DNA from: Ifrita kowaldi
Lineage: Eukaryota > Chordata > Aves > Passeriformes > Cinclosomatidae
Assembly (NCBI GenBank): GCA_013398055.1
Contig: VZRS01010812.1
Location: forward strand, 167,308 to 231,307
Length of the DNA: 64,000 nucleotides
Direction of reading: 5' to 3'
The stretch's first letter is position 1; every line of letters begins with the position of its first letter. Both the position numbers and the translations under genes were made by a program. Shown piece by piece: positions 27,693-43,100 of this stretch. The notes beneath the pieces were generated by a model. That model saw only the letters and a list, made by a program, of their open reading frames with translations. It made no database searches and was not told the DNA's origin.

Positions 27693-28805
27693 ACTGGTAA
27701 GCCTACATTATACATGCAGTAGTGTAAACCCAGTGGCTTAAGTGCAGCAAGTAAGAAAGAAAGAAGGATAAGTAGACTAAAACAGCATAGTAGCAGTAAT
27801 ATATTTATGTGTATGCAGGGCAGAATAATTCTCCAAACACAACACAAGTCTGTCCCTCAAGGCTATAGCAAGAAAAGCAAAGTCACCTATGATCACACAG
27901 GTTGTTAAAAACAACCACATATCACCAAACTAAACTCATTTTAAAAAGCAACATTTATCACCTCAGAAAAGCTTGAAGCAGCTCTGTTTTTCATACACAC
28001 AAAGGCAGTTCAACTCCTAATTTGGTGCCTAACTTTCCACATGAGTGCTGTGGTACTTAAAGAAAAATTAGAAACTTAAATATTTCTACAGAACTTGATC
28101 TACCAGTAACTTGATTGCTGAGCAATCTACTTTACATAATAACAAGCTTACATGGCTGTTTGCCCACCCCTCATTCCCACCATGACATGATCAAGAAGCA
28201 AGAGGATATACTTGATAAACAAGAATATTTATTTTACTTGAAAAGAAATCTTAGGCTTGATTCTTTAATGTTTAGTCTTAAAATTATATATAAAAATATA
28301 TTTCTGGAGTTGGATTGCACTGCTGCTATTTTATCATTCAGCAGACCCTAAAAGCACTGAATTGCTCAGTGACAGATAGCAGAACAACTACGTCATAAAG
28401 AGGACAACCAAGTCACTTCAATCCTGAAAGACTCCCTCAAGTACTAGATAGAAACTCCTACTTGCAGTTATGCAAAACTTAACATCCAGATAACAGGCTG
28501 CCACTGTCGTGGGAAATGTACAATCCCATAATAAGATGGAAATGGTGATGCAAACAATAAGTATTTCATATTAATAAAGCAAAAACCTCTCATTTTACAG
28601 GTAGGGATGTCCAGGTCAGAACCATACTCTGGGTGACCAGCAGCACTTCCAGCACCTGGCATCAGCCACTGCTTCCCGATGCTTATGGATACATCACCGC
28701 TGCAAAGCAATAAACACTGAAAGGGCTCCTGCCACTATTTCATAAAGAAAATAGTTTTAAACTATAAGTTTAGGATCTGTCTTCCACATTATACAAAAAA
28801 TGTAA

Positions 28806-28845
28806 GTAAATAAATAAATAAAGAGAGAGAGAGAGCACGAGAGAG
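28806..28845 (+). repeat. (AAAT)n then (AG)n microsatellite
   Basis: Three to four TAAA units lead into about seven AG units, then an interrupted GAGAGAG after CAC. Confidence 0.9.
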
Positions 28846-31800
28846 CACCCGCAAAATACCGGATAAGTAACCATGGTGATTCCTGATCTCACATACAGGA
28901 CAGACTATCTACATTGTATGTGACCTTATTCTACTCCACACATGAAGGAAGACTCCACTGGCTTCAGCATCAGGATATGTCATGATTCTTACAGGATCAG
29001 ACTCTTAGGACCAGATCTCCCAAGTTAAGCATATATTTAAGAAAATGGGAGTTAAGCAGGCAGATATTTTTGTGAATTTGTGTCTTAGTGAACAAAAACA
29101 AACAACAACAATAAAACCCCAAATAAAGCCACACCACAACCAGGTACCATAGCCCAGATGCACAAAGAACCAAATCACTGCGAGAATTTACATGCAATTT
29201 AAAAGCCATACAACTAAAACCCACGGAAGAACTGCCAGCATTTTTTCCCCAAGCTTGGCAAATCATCCCTTATTTCTCACAAACCAAATCAGGGCAGACC
29301 TTTCCTTATTCTACAGCAAGCCTATTAGGATCCTGCCTAAATAACTCTGTGTTAAATCTCCATGCTAGTCAAATGGCATGTTCAGAGTGACTAACATACC
29401 TACAGGTCAGTCTCTGTACTTGCAATGGAGCTTAAGAGACCCTCTCCCCCTTTCATTATAAGAGAAAACACAAGATGGTGCTAGAGGAGGTAATGCTCCT
29501 TTTAATGCTGCATTTCCACCATTAGAGCCCTGTCCAGATTTTGTAAAAGTAGTCATCATTTATTAGAGGAGATTTACACTCTCATATCCCAGATGAAGGG
29601 TCTATAATCACCTGGTAATGTGTTAGCTGGCAGTACAACCCTTTTAAATTTAAATTGCTCTATTTTGCAAACATATCATGATTCAGCAAATGGAAAATGT
29701 TCTCATGGAAGGGGAAAACCTGAGTATGGGAGGGGCAGATCAGGTCCTGAACCTCAAATGAGAGTTTATTTGCTGACTGAATGCAACAGGAACAGGACAG
29801 GTCAGAACTGACTTCCAGCACTTGCCTCAGTTGTTCTACATCATAGCTCAACTAGCCCACAAATTAAAAAACCTCAATTAAAACAAAAATGCAGGTTATA
29901 ATAGGTTGTTCTTGCTTTTGCCAAGCAGCTCTGCTTGTGTAAGAAAAACACATAATTGACACTGTCCGATTGTCATGATTCAACAGAGCTTTGCACAAAC
30001 TCCTAACAGATCTTTACTTGCAGACTATTTGGGGTTTGGAGTTCAGAAACCCATAGTAAATCTTACATTCATTAATGTCTGCTCACCTTCCTGACCACAA
30101 ACAGCCCAGCTTTTCTCTTTCCCAATTACCCACCTTCACCCAGCCGTTGGAACAATATAATTTTTCCCATAGTTGGATCGGTCCCTCCTGGAGCTGCATG
30201 AAAACTGCAGTTTCAGTCCTCAAGCCCCTTCTTCCTCTTGATACTGCATCAAGCACAGGAAGAGAGAGAAGGCAGAAAGGACAGGGACCAGCTTAGAGCT
30301 GAAGAACGGGGCAGCCACCCTGAACTATCAGATTTCTTCTTGAACTCTGCAAATGGGTTCAATTCCTGCTTCCTTAGGGGGAAGTACAGGAGTCTTGCCA
30401 ACAGGCCTGAAGAGCTGCCACACTCAAGGAAAAAGTACCCAAAAGTACTCCTTTGGCTAATTAAGGTTAAAGTGTGCATCACTACCACAGTCTGAAATCT
30501 CCAACCTCTGTTCAAAGCAGATTAATGAGAAGAATTTGGGAGTTAACAGAACGGGTCCCAGTGGCTGAAATGACATTGCTCAGGTTCAATTGTTATCACT
30601 CATGATAGGATCTCCTGTAATCAGCTGCTTCTATAGCCAACTTCATCTCTCTCTAATGACTGTGTAGCAGCAGTAATGTACATCTCTGCTGGTTTACTTT
30701 TTGTATTTTTGCCACAAAGCAACCTTGCTGTGATGACGTAGCGACTATATTTAGTTCCTGCTCTGTACTAAAGTGTAATGCTCAGGTAGAAGTTTTTACC
30801 CTCTCTGTCATTGTGTAATCTATATATAAAACTTAAAATACAGTTTCTTGCCAAAAGGCAGGAGGTGGTGATATTTCTGTAGCTATAGATAGTAGTTACC
30901 ATGTACTCAGAATTACACTTGTATTAAAAAAGTGACGCATGTTACTGTTGCATAGTGAACTTCTATGATTTGCATGTCATCTTCTTAATTTTAGTAGTCA
31001 AAATACATTTTTAGCTATTGTTCCTCAACAAAAAAAATGTACATTACTAATTCTAAGGTTGTGATGTGAAGTGACAGAAGCCAGGAAAATTCAAAGTTAC
31101 ATCTGACACTGTATCCTTTACTCACACCGCTGGGTTAAGACAAGACAATGGCTGTCTACACTTCCAGGTTCCCAGGCTTTGTTAAATATGTATTATAACC
31201 TTCACCTTCATTTAAAAAGCATCTATCTTCTTCTTTCCTTAAAAAGGGGATTTTAAAAGTGATTTTGTTCCTTGATACAATTTGTAAAACATTGAAGAAA
31301 TGGAAGAACAAGCAATAGATATTTCTTTAAATTGAGATATTTTATATATCATTTTAGATGCATATTGCACCAGCTTTATGATATACCAGGTGCAATTCTG
31401 CACTGCAGAAAATCCAGGCTTCCTGTTTCTTCCCAGTTCTTTATGTTTTTGTGAGATACAACAAATGGGACTCACCAACCCCAAACTGTACAGTCAGCAA
31501 AGGCTTTCCAGTACCTCACGGGGAAGACAGAGGAAGACTGGATCAGAATTTAGTGTTGGGAGACTGAGTTGAATTCACCACTCTCCTCAGATGTTTTGTG
31601 ATACATTAAGAAGAAAACCCTGTTTCCACATCCAAGGACCCCCCAATAAAATGGGAAGGCGGGGCACTGCAAGTATAGGCACAGACAGTGAGGTGCCCAG
31701 ATGAGACAGTAGGGGGAACCAGGTAAGAACAAACATCTCTAGAATAAAGTGCCTGGCTGTGGAAAAGTACTGCTCAGTTTTATATTCTGCTGTATCTAAA

Positions 31801-33434
31801 ATCTTGATCATTTATACAACACTATTATGCATAGGTTTTAAGTATTTGTGAAATTATTTATTTATTATCAAAATATTACCAGTATGAGACTAGATATCAG
31901 TGGAGAACAGATAAATGAAGTGAGTTGCCCACGGCCATTGAAATTTATGTGGCAGAACAAAAGAAATTGAAGCAATTTCTGCCTCTTTTGGCCTTCTCAC
32001 ATGAGGACTGCAGCTGCTAAGAATGTAAAAATGGAAAGAATTTATTACTTTTAATGAAGATCTTTGATTATATTACAAATTTGATCAAAAGCATTACAGG
32101 AATAACCTAATGAAATTGCAAGCACACACAGACAGGGAGCTGATGGAATCAAAGTTTCCTAACACACTGCAGTCTATCCTTTCACAAGCAATCCAGTACC
32201 CACAGCAAGTATTTACTATCTACAGTTATTATGTCAGTATAATAGGTATAACAGATCGTAAGTTTGGAATCCATCAATGTATTTTACTGCATTAATATCT
32301 CCCAACTTTTACACAATATCCCTTTAAAATTACTATGTCTAGCTCTTTATTTTAATGGTATGATGTGACAGATCTTAAGGAATCTGTTCCAACCCAGTAA
32401 CTCCTACTTTCCCTCCCACCCAAACATTCAATCTGTGCATTACAGCTACTTTTCATTTTATAACTCCTCTCTTTCATTTATCTGTAATAGGCTGAATTTA
32501 CACGGCAAGTTCCTGAAAGCAAGCAAAAAAAAGATGTTGCGTATTCTGTTTTAAATTGAATACATTTTAACTTCACTCTGCTGCAAAACCATTTAGGGTT
32601 TACACTGACTCAACAATTTCCTATATCCACTTTTGTATGCTACCAATCCCCGCATACATTCTCTTGCATATGGAGGTTATGCGTTTTCCATAAACTGAGA
32701 CAAATATACTTGATTGAAAAAAACGCTCAAAAGAACTTTTATTTTATAACATTTTAAAGCTGAAATTCTTCAAGAAATTTATACAAAACCAAAATGACAC
32801 CTCAGATTCTTATTCCAGATTACTGTTTCTGTCACTTATTTTAATTTTTCCCCGCTTCAAATACCACAACACTTCCCAGACACTATGTAGTCAGTAATCT
32901 GCATACCCGTTCTACCAAATAGTTTCCCAATATCCCTTTAGTCCATGTTTGCTGCCCACACAGATTTGCTGCTTCTAACTGACATGCACTGAAACATAAT
33001 GCATAAGAAAATTCACACCTACCTGGCCTGATGGACACCAGAGAGGCTGCACTGCAAAGCTTCGATGAGAAAAGCCTCAGAGAGGTTCAAGCAGAGGAAA
33101 CAGGAGGCATTAGAGCACAAGATCTGGTAGAACAGACAGAGCTCTCACATGGACTTGCTTCCTTAGACTGTAAAAGGGCATTTTTTGCAGAAGGACAGGG
33201 TTTATGTTTTCTGAATGCATAAATTGATGAAATCCAACCACTTGCAGGTTTCTGACTCAAGAGATACCGTCGTACATGGTCAGATCTATCAACAATGCAA
33301 TCGTGATGGAACTTAGTCTGATGTTCTTAGTCCATTACTTTTTATTTTTGAAACAAAGAATGATGAGAATTCTTATCATGCATCTTGTGAACCACAGAAT
33401 GGGCAACGATGATCACTTCACATGGCAAACATAC

Positions 33435-33477
33435 ATCCTAGGAGCAGACAAATACAATCCTAGAAGTGGACAAATAC
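33435..33477 (+). repeat. Diverged 21-bp tandem duplication
   Basis: ATCCTAGGAGCAGACAAATAC is followed after one A by ATCCTAGAAGTGGACAAATAC, three differences in 21 bases. It falls inside an 86-codon plus frame that otherwise looks non-coding. Confidence 0.85.
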
Positions 33478-36400
33478 TTCCAGAGCTCTTCACACAGCTG
33501 TACCACTTCCCATTAGATTCAGAAGTGTTTTACTGACAGTACAAGATTAAGTTCATGGATCTGCCAGGTTAAGTTAGGAAAACAGCGCCACGTTACAATT
33601 AGCACATTTCCACAACGCTCAGAAGACTTGCATAGCCTGATAAAAGCCTTTAGTTTGTTATTGCCCATGAATCTATCCTTCCTTAATCTCCTAAACTGAA
33701 ATAGGACATTTGATTGTGAGGTTGCCAGTTAGACATTATTTTCCTGGTACAATTATTTCTATGCACACACACAAGGCTAGCATAAAAATACTGGTTTGCT
33801 TTCACAGATAAAAAGGCACAGAAGCACCTAGAATCTCCAGTCAAGAACTGGGTGTGTACTGCATATATAAACAGACACCAAAGTCATCAGTCAGTGGCCT
33901 AGAAAGCTCTCAGATATACACAGCAGGAAAGAAAGACAAGAGGGTGTAGAAAAGGGCTATAAAAAAAAAGAACAAAGTTAAAAAAATCTAAAAGACATAT
34001 TCTTAGTACATCATAACATTCTTCAGTTTGAGATAAAAGGAACAGGGAATATCACTATAAACCCCCTAGAACTTTGATGATTTCAAATTCTACCCCCTAA
34101 CACTTTATAAAGATTATTGCAAACAGGAATCTAAGATGCAGTTACATACCTAAAATGTGTAATGTGCATAAAATGCAAAATGAGCATGACATGTTATGAT
34201 CTCAAAATTAGTTGTGGGGTTCTTGTCTAAAAAGGCTTATCTGACACAGAAACCGAGAAAGGACTACACTACCAAAGTGCTTGCCCTTTACTTTAACAGA
34301 TATTATTTGTCCCAGGCTCCAAAAATACCTTTTCTTTGATTAGCTGAAACTGACTGTAGAATTAGTAAAATTCAGCCATAGCTATCTCAAGCATTAAGGC
34401 AGAAATTTAGCACCAGGTGCACTCTGTTTCAAACAGAGGGGCTCCACTGCCTTCTGCACAGTAAAGGAGTCTGTTGGATTAAGAGGCTACTGAAGGTCCA
34501 GGAAGATGCTGCCACTCTAAAGGACTTTCCCTGCTGCCTCTCGAAGCACCTGGCTCCTGTTACACAGCACTGCGAAACAACGACTACAAATAATTTGCAC
34601 CACAAAAAACTCCTGCCATTTTTACCAGAAACAGATACTGCAATCTACCACAGACTGTCCTTGTGACATGGATGTGATAAAGCAACAGCCCTTGGGATCT
34701 CTCTGCATGTAATTCACTACCAACCACAATTAACCACTTTGATTTAAACCACTTTCTTTCCAAACAAGAAGAGTAAGCATTTGAAAATATTTTTGCATAA
34801 TTCTTCAGACACCAGACCTGGGACTGCTCAGAAGATGGCATGGGCCGAGATGCCACTGTGGCTTTTTCTGCACATCAGGGCACAGGGAATGACTCTGTCT
34901 GGAGCCTTAGGTATCCCTGCGAGCAGGATACTCACTGAAAGACTGAAGAATGAATGACATCCAACAAAACACAGTGCTCTGTATGGCTGTTCTAAATATC
35001 CCACCTTCTACAGACTGACTGCAACAAAACTATTTTACACAGAGTTATGTTTTTAAGATGGAAGGGATACCCTCCAGTTAAAATCAGAAATACCATCTTC
35101 AGGGCTACAAGCACTTGATGCTGACAAGGACACCCCTCATCATTAACATAATGTCAATAAATGCACAGCTTCCACTCCCCGAATCAGTTAGAAAGGATCA
35201 CAGTGGAGATCTCTGAGGTGAAAAGCAGTCTAGGAGTGTGAAAGCCTTGCAGCAAACAGTACTTTTACATCTGAACCCGATTTCTGAGCAAGTATTTTTC
35301 AGAGAGTGGTTACAAGGCACCTTTCTCCTATAGCTCTGCTCTTATCTTCCAACTTTTTAAGTCTGAGGATAAATTGTAAGTAGAGAACAATTTCATGCTG
35401 CTGCTGGTACGCTCTTAAAAACAGAGTCCCTGACAAAGTTGAAGCCACAGATATTCATCTGGGAGTCTCCCAGGTCTGCTTTATTAACCAGGAAAATAAA
35501 AAGACTACAACCCACAGTCCCATTGTGCCACAGATTTTATGATCTTTGAATAAAAAATAACAGGTAAATAGCAAGTGGTCAGCTTAAAAATGTCTTCCCT
35601 ATGCAACAAAACTACAATAATAGTGTTGTAACCTTTTTTCCCCCCAGCTGACAGGGAAGGGAACATAAAATATTGAACCAGGCACTGCTATTGTGGGCAA
35701 TGGCCATATTACTGCACTTACTCTCCACAACAAATTCCAGCACTCTGTCCCTCAGAGGTTTAGTTCCACTCAAACCAAAGGAAAAAACTGGCAGAAAGTA
35801 TTTTAAAGCAGTTTATCCAGACCTCACTACTCTACAGGCTGGCAATGTATTCTACAATAAATTTGCAAATAAAAAGATAGTTTAAAAGATTAGTTTCATG
35901 AAAACTTTTCATCTCTAGTCTTGCATATTCTTAGTCCCTGGGTGGATTACAATGTGTTACATGAAGTAATTTATTGGACTATTTTGTAGAGAGAAATACT
36001 CCCCAAGAACACCTCCTTCTGTATCACCCTTCATACAACATGAAATGTTTGCTACAAGCAGGTCTGACCAAATGACTAAAAGAAATGTCTTTGTACGTAC
36101 TCAAAATAACACCAAGAGTTTTCTGAGGTATTTTGCAGGTGTTCTATAAATCCACAAGGAATAAGCTGTTTAAAAAACCCACAAAAGATCACACAACCCC
36201 CCCTTAAAGTACACTTTATCACACAGTTCATGCTGAACAGCAAATTTTGTATTCATTATAGACATGACTATACCAAACTCACAATGTATTGGGAATGCCA
36301 TTAGTACAACGGTTGTAAGTGACCACAACAATATCTATATCTGTACTTAAATGCTTTGGTCCTGCTGTCCCACCCTGAAGTTACCATCAGAATTTTGGCA

Positions 36401-39400
36401 GCATCCTGAGATGTTTAGGGATGGACTTTATGGACTAAAAGAGAACACTCTGCACATTACTTTTCAGGGATCAGCAGTGCCACAACACCCCCAGCCCACC
36501 CACCTGGTGTCACTGAGCATTGGCAGCAGAAAAAACTGAACCAGATTGTCCAGCAGTGCTGCAGCCAGACCCTGGTTTGCTCATGAGTGCCTGAGGGGGG
36601 AATCTCACTTTCAGTGTTTCAGAGGAGCAGCCTGCATTTCTTTTAAGTTCACCACAATGTGTGGTAACAACAGTGAGAAAAATCAACCTTTAAAAATTGC
36701 CGTTTTTAGGATAGTATAAACAGAGGCCTCAGTTTCAACTGAATGCAGCAACCAGCCCTGGGACAGTCAATCTAAAAGGTGGTCAGTACCCTGAGGAGAA
36801 GACCTGGGCACAGGGACATGGAAAGGTTAATGCTCTTTCCCTATCTCAACAACACCCACCACTCTTTGAATTTTTCTTATCTCTTCTTTAACACTCTATT
36901 GTCATTCCAATTCCCACATATTTCTGTAGCCTTTTTCTCTTTTATCTCTCCTTTAAGGGACTCCGTCTAGATGTGACACTGCCTAAATCTGCATTTTCTT
37001 GCGATCTTTATGAGAACCCAGTTCTCATAAGCTGCTACATATATTCACTAAGGCTGAGTTCACTTTTAGTGCTCAGTGACAAAAATTTATCTGGAATGAA
37101 AAGTGTTTTTTGCAGGCAATGCAGAACCCTAGTGGGCACATGAGACCCAGGAACTACTGTTCTTTTTCCCAATCTCTTGCTGTTTAAAACGATAAAAAAA
37201 AAGACCACTGAAAAGTTCATTCAAAATCTTTTCCCATCCCAGTCCAACTCAGTCTGGTTAAACACCCAAACCATCTGATTAAACATCTTAGGCTTGGGCA
37301 GCAGAATTATTGATTATATCCAGCAGTTGTATCAACAGACAGAGCAGCTCACCCAAGGTGCTGCTAGCCTGTCACAGTGTACATTTCCTTGTTCAGTTTA
37401 TGCTGCACTGGATTATGTTCTCTAACAGAGGAAGTACTTGTTAACTCATTAGATAACTTCAGTCCCCCATTTTATCGTGTCATTACTGTAAACTCTTCTC
37501 CAGGATTCAAATCAAAGACTATAAAAATTATGCATATAAATTGAGTATACATTCATATACATTCTCAAAAAAGTGGCATTCTTTTGTTGCTATGACTCTC
37601 TCCTACAACAAAGCCTTCCCAACAGATGATTAAAATGATGGAAGACATCTATTAAAAAAAAAATACTAAGTAATTTATTATGCTAATTCCTCATACTCTA
37701 ATGCAAAACGTGCTTGAGCTTGAAAAGTTCAAGCATAAAACTTGGCAGCTCAAAATCAGGCACAGCTGAGGATACTCCTATAAGATCCAACCCATGTTTA
37801 AGAGCTCTACAGTGGTTTACAAACATTCAGCCACAAATGGAGTGTTGTCACCAAATGTAACTCCATCTAGGGAAAAGTTTAGAGAGTATCCACAAATATA
37901 CATAAATAGTAGGAGGCAAAGACAGAGCTCCATTCAACCCTCTCATCCCAGTTCAAGCCATTTGTACTACTTACAGACCTCATGAGAGGGAAAAGATTAG
38001 ATCAAGAAAAATCTATGTTCTCTATGTCCCATATAATTCTGAATATTTATATTTTGATAGGTCACAAGATTTCTTGAGCAGGCTGGTGCTGCACTGTGGT
38101 GAGAACGTAGTAAGAAGACAAGCTTTGATACATGGATAAGACCATGAGGGACCCTATCTAGCTTTGTTATTGCTTCATTTGTTAAATAATCAATTCAAAC
38201 CCATTAAGTTTGACAAAGTCTCTAATGAAGACTGTGTCTTAAAGTTTAAGAAGGTATGAAGGAGAAAGTACAGAAAACAAAACAAGGATCAATTACCATT
38301 TTTAAATGGGGGAGGGAAGGAGACAATTATTTAACCAGAAGAAGTGCCCTATGATATTGGAATGCCAGCCTGGGAAAGCGCAGATTCTTATATTATCTAA
38401 ATGACATGATCCAAACAAAGTCAAACACTTTTGTTTTTGTTTCCCCACTCAGCACTAGGAAAGTTTCCCATTAAGGCACTGTATCCTGTGTTTCTCAGGG
38501 TGGAAAGTCTCAAGTTCTGCTAAAAATATCACAGAGCGGAATCATTAAAAATTCACAAATTTCTTCATCAATGATAAATATATGAAAAAATGGTAGACAA
38601 TTACAAAATACGCAGCAGTGATAGCTCCAGAAAAAGTTTTTTGGAAATTTTCCATGTTTGCTGTTTTATAAGTCAGTCATTAGGAGGCAGCAAATGGCTC
38701 AAAACCATGTGAGAAAACAAATCCTGAAGGAAATTGAAAGTGAATAGAATGGTAAGAACTAGAAGTGGGAAATTAATTCAGCTGCAAAAGTAACTTTTTG
38801 ACATTTTCCACTTCAATTGGAAGTCAGGTTATGTAGAAGAAAATACTTTGTAAGCTGTTTGTTAAAAAAATTTGGCATCTCATTAATGGAAACCACATTC
38901 AAACTTTATAAGGTTGACTTGGGATTTTTGGTAATGTTAATAAGCAAAAGACTTATCACAGTCTGCTTTGCTATAATCTGCTTTTTAAGTGGATAGCACA
39001 ACAATGTCCACACATATGCTAAGGAACACAAAACAAATCATGTCTCATCTCATTTCATCTGAAACAAACAGCTTATAACTGAAAGTTCAGAGTTCTACAT
39101 TATTTACAAGCTTTGTCTTTCCAAGAAAAATTTAAAAGCCACTGTGGTTTTACCAGTGCTTCATTAGCAACAATAATCAGATCTTAGTCGGTAACATTCA
39201 TACTTCTCTCTTCCTACCAGAACACAGCACAAGTCAAGGTAAAAATAACACGAGAAACTTTCTTAAAAATAAAAATAAACCCCAGAGTTTCTACAATGAG
39301 TGCCAATATTTCTGTAAAATTGCCGGTCATATTTTATATTATGCAGCCAGGAAGCTCGTTTTAAATGCATTTATATCCTGAATCAAAACAGAATTGGAAA

Positions 39401-40142
39401 GAGAGAAACATTTTATATCCTAAGCAAGCCTGTAAACAAGAAAAGATTAAAATATGGGCTAGGCTTGCTCACATCATTGCATATGACATCTAAATTAATG
39501 TTTATTTCACAAGCTGTTTTATCTTCAACACAGGACAATGCACTTATCTCTATCTCACTAAACAGTTATAGTAAGTAGCAGAGATGATAAGCATTAAACC
39601 ACATCCATATTTCTCATTAATAGATTCATACAGCTGTATAGCATTTTTAAAATACTGAATTTGCAATTAATCAAACATTCCCAGCTTTTTCATATTAATC
39701 ATAAAATACAAATAATAAAAACAAGGCACAAACTTACTATTTGTTAGGTGTTCACACTGTCCTGTGGTCTGAGTCAATGGGAAATAATTACCCCTAGGAA
39801 ATCTGGTAAGCAGAAATACAATAAAAATAAACATTAGCATGCCAAAAAGAATAAATTCAGCTTTCCTGCAAGTATTTTTCCTCATAATACTTCACAGGCA
39901 AGGTTAAAAAAAAAATGAAAAAGAACCACAAAAAGCAAAGTTGAAAAATATATATATACATTTAAAACATAGTCCAGCAGTGTTCAAGGATCCTTGCCTC
40001 TCAAACTTTAAAGCAGCACAGACAAACGTTGAGATGCCTATAATAGAACAAAAATCCAAGTTCTCAATCACTAGTTACGCAGTATGTGTCAGTAAGGAAG
40101 ACAATTTCCAAAATAATGATTAATGTATTATCCAGATTTTTT

Positions 40143-40169
40143 CCTCTCTCTCTCTCTTCTCCCCTTCCC
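40143..40169 (+). repeat. (CT)n pyrimidine tract
   Basis: About eight CT units followed by TTCTCCCCTTCCC. No AG acceptor follows closely with an open exon. Confidence 0.85.
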
Positions 40170-43100
40170 ATTCAGGTTTTTCTTCTTATAAAATGCACAT
40201 AGGTTTTTTCTTCCCTGTACCCTGACTCAGGCCTGGCTTTGAAATGCATTTCAATCTCTCAACACAGACTGCTTTCACTGCATTTAGAGTCCCACCAAGG
40301 CCCAGCTTTAAAAGCTACTGATTCTTTTTTTCTTTAGCCTTCCTCACAAAGGAAGGGTATTTTGTAAATTACCAGCTCGTTCAGATCAACAAAAGGTACT
40401 TTCATAGAAAGCCCCATTTGATTTTGCTCAAATTTGATTACAAGGATGGAGAAAAGGAAAGGAAGTCAAAAAGAAAAACCCCAGATGGCTTTTTCATTCA
40501 TCTCAGTGAATGAGCTTTATCTGTGCCTTTTGAAACTGTAGCAGTGGAAAAGCATTTCTGTTGGCTTAAAAAACTTGACAAAAATTATTGGTTTGCCATT
40601 TCTCATGTAACTGCCATTGGGAACTGGATGAAAAGACTTTTTCATGGGATCGCCTGCTTGGATCAAAATAATGGAGATTAGGTATTTCATTATAAATTAC
40701 AGTGGGAGATAGAGCAGGCTGTCATATTAATAGCAACCTGCTCATGGCCTTCAATGGTAGCTATTCTCCTAGACAAAGGACCAAGGGGGTTGTCTATTGA
40801 ACTTGTACTTTAGGCCTGATCAATTTTCTATCATCAAGGCAAAAGGTGAGGTGACTAACAAAAGAATTCACACATGACTGACCTCATAAGCCTATAGATA
40901 AAACAGCTTAAAGAAACAAAACACATCCTGAAATTATGGGTGATAAACTGTATAAAGGAAAAAGAAGAAGAGAAATGATAGAAAAAGGGAGAGAAAGAGC
41001 ACATGGTCTATAATTCTCCCTCCCTTCTTAGGTGAATGGACATATTAAAAGCTACTTGTTTTCAGCTGCAGATAATTGCAGCCTTTGCTTTGCCATGTTC
41101 TGCCTTAAATCCTTCCATGTACTTTTTTGTCCAAGATTCTTCCAGTAATTTCATTCACAAGTAACCACAGCACTGAGTTTAATATAGAACTTCCCAGAGC
41201 TGTAGCAGCACACGGGGTTACACATAACATCATAGGCAGGAAGGTGTCACACAGGCATTACAGTTATAATCAAATTATAGGAATAGCTATGAACCTTTGG
41301 GTCGCTATCCTTTTATACAAAACCTTGCTAATTAAGGGAAACTTGGACATCTGAGCTATATAAGAACAATGCCTCACACAGTTTGAAAGTCTTGACACAT
41401 TTTTCTTTCACTAAGATGGCACACAACATTATACAGAGTGCAAAACAGCATGTAAAATGCTTGTAATATATTTAGGTACCCTTACAAGTGAACTATTTGA
41501 ATTTCTGCCCTTGCTTCCTAGGAGATGAAGACCCTCCTACAGCATCAGCACTGGGCTTTGCTGACCAGCAAGAGATACAGAGGGTGAAACCTTCTCTCCC
41601 CTGAAGACAAATACACTGCAGCAAAGTATTCTCTGATCTCTGTTAGGATCAACATTCCCTCCAGTTTGCTGTACAGGTAGAAACTCAATTACCCAGAACA
41701 CTTTTATGCACAGAACTATGGTTCCAACTACATCTTGGCTCTGTAGGAATTTCCCATAAGCTGTTAAAATGACATTTTTTAAATAGGGCAAAACTGCAGA
41801 AGCAGGCAAATACTTTTATTTGAAAGTCAAAACACAAGCTAAAGCAGCTGAGGACTCCTCTTTCAGCCAGCTAACAGCAGCTGAGGTGTAAATGGCACCC
41901 ACAGTCTACCTGCATCACATCAGGGGAGAGGACAGAGGTCTAGAATTTGGTTTCAAGCTCCAGCTACACAACCACCAAGAAGCTCTTGTGTGCCAAGTTT
42001 ACTGACATATTTAGGAATTTCTCCTTTTAGCTCTACCACTGCAGTGATACTGCAGTTTCAGAAATGAAGCTAGTCACGGACTCATGGCCCTTTGCCATAG
42101 ATCACAGAGCCACCTATCAGCACAGCAGTATTTACGTAAAGACACTGAAATAATCCAGGCTAAAAAGGAACCCATTTCAATGAGCTAAGATTCAGAAACA
42201 GCCAGACAGAACACATGGGGAGGCTACAAACTGGGTGCAGGGGAGGAATTTCTGAGCCACCACTTTGCTGCAGAAGCCAATGGATTGCTGAATTACAGAG
42301 TCCTACTGAAAACAAACATACATTCATTAGCACACAGAAACATTAAATAATTCATTGTAAACACTTTCTGGAAGCAGAGACAAGATGAAGACAAGCAAAA
42401 CAGCAGCAGCGTGTGTTAAGTTTTGGCTGCCAGCACAAAAAACAGAATCAGTGATAGAGCACACACACCCCCAAGCAGCTCAGATACATGAGATCATTGA
42501 TGAAGCTCTAGTGGTAATGATATCTTTCCATTATGCCAGAGATCTACTGATAATTACTAAATGATTAGCAATTAATCCCAACTTTATATCCTCCATGAGG
42601 GGCTGTACTGAGTAGTTACAGAGGAAAGAGCTCTTGCAATCATTATAGATAGCTCTCTGAAAGTATTGCCTCTGTGGTCAGTGGCACTGAGAAAGACAAA
42701 TTGAATATTAAGAGCTATTTGAAAAAAAACACAGACCAGGCATAAAAACACATTTTGTGACAGCATCAACATAGTTTGAGTACACCAAATTAAAAGGCAG
42801 GAGCAAGGCAACATATCAAAAAACACACATAGATATGTGTCAGTTTCAGAAGAAATCATTAGGCAAGCACTGCCACTAAGACACAGACAGACTTTAGCCA
42901 CAGAACACAGTTCACACGGGGATTTATTTACAAGCACATGCTGTATTTCCCACTCTGGACTTCTCCATATTGCTGAAGTATTGCTGCCCAACCATTTACC
43001 CTCAATGTTAAAAGACTATTTCTATATTACAAGTTTCGATACTGCTGTACACCTACTTCTGGGTAGAAGCTCCAGTAACTGGCACAAGGAGACAGAACCA

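Noticed and set aside
30353..30372. tRNA B-box-like GGTTCAATTCC
   Set aside because: No A box at the right distance and no acceptor stem pairing.
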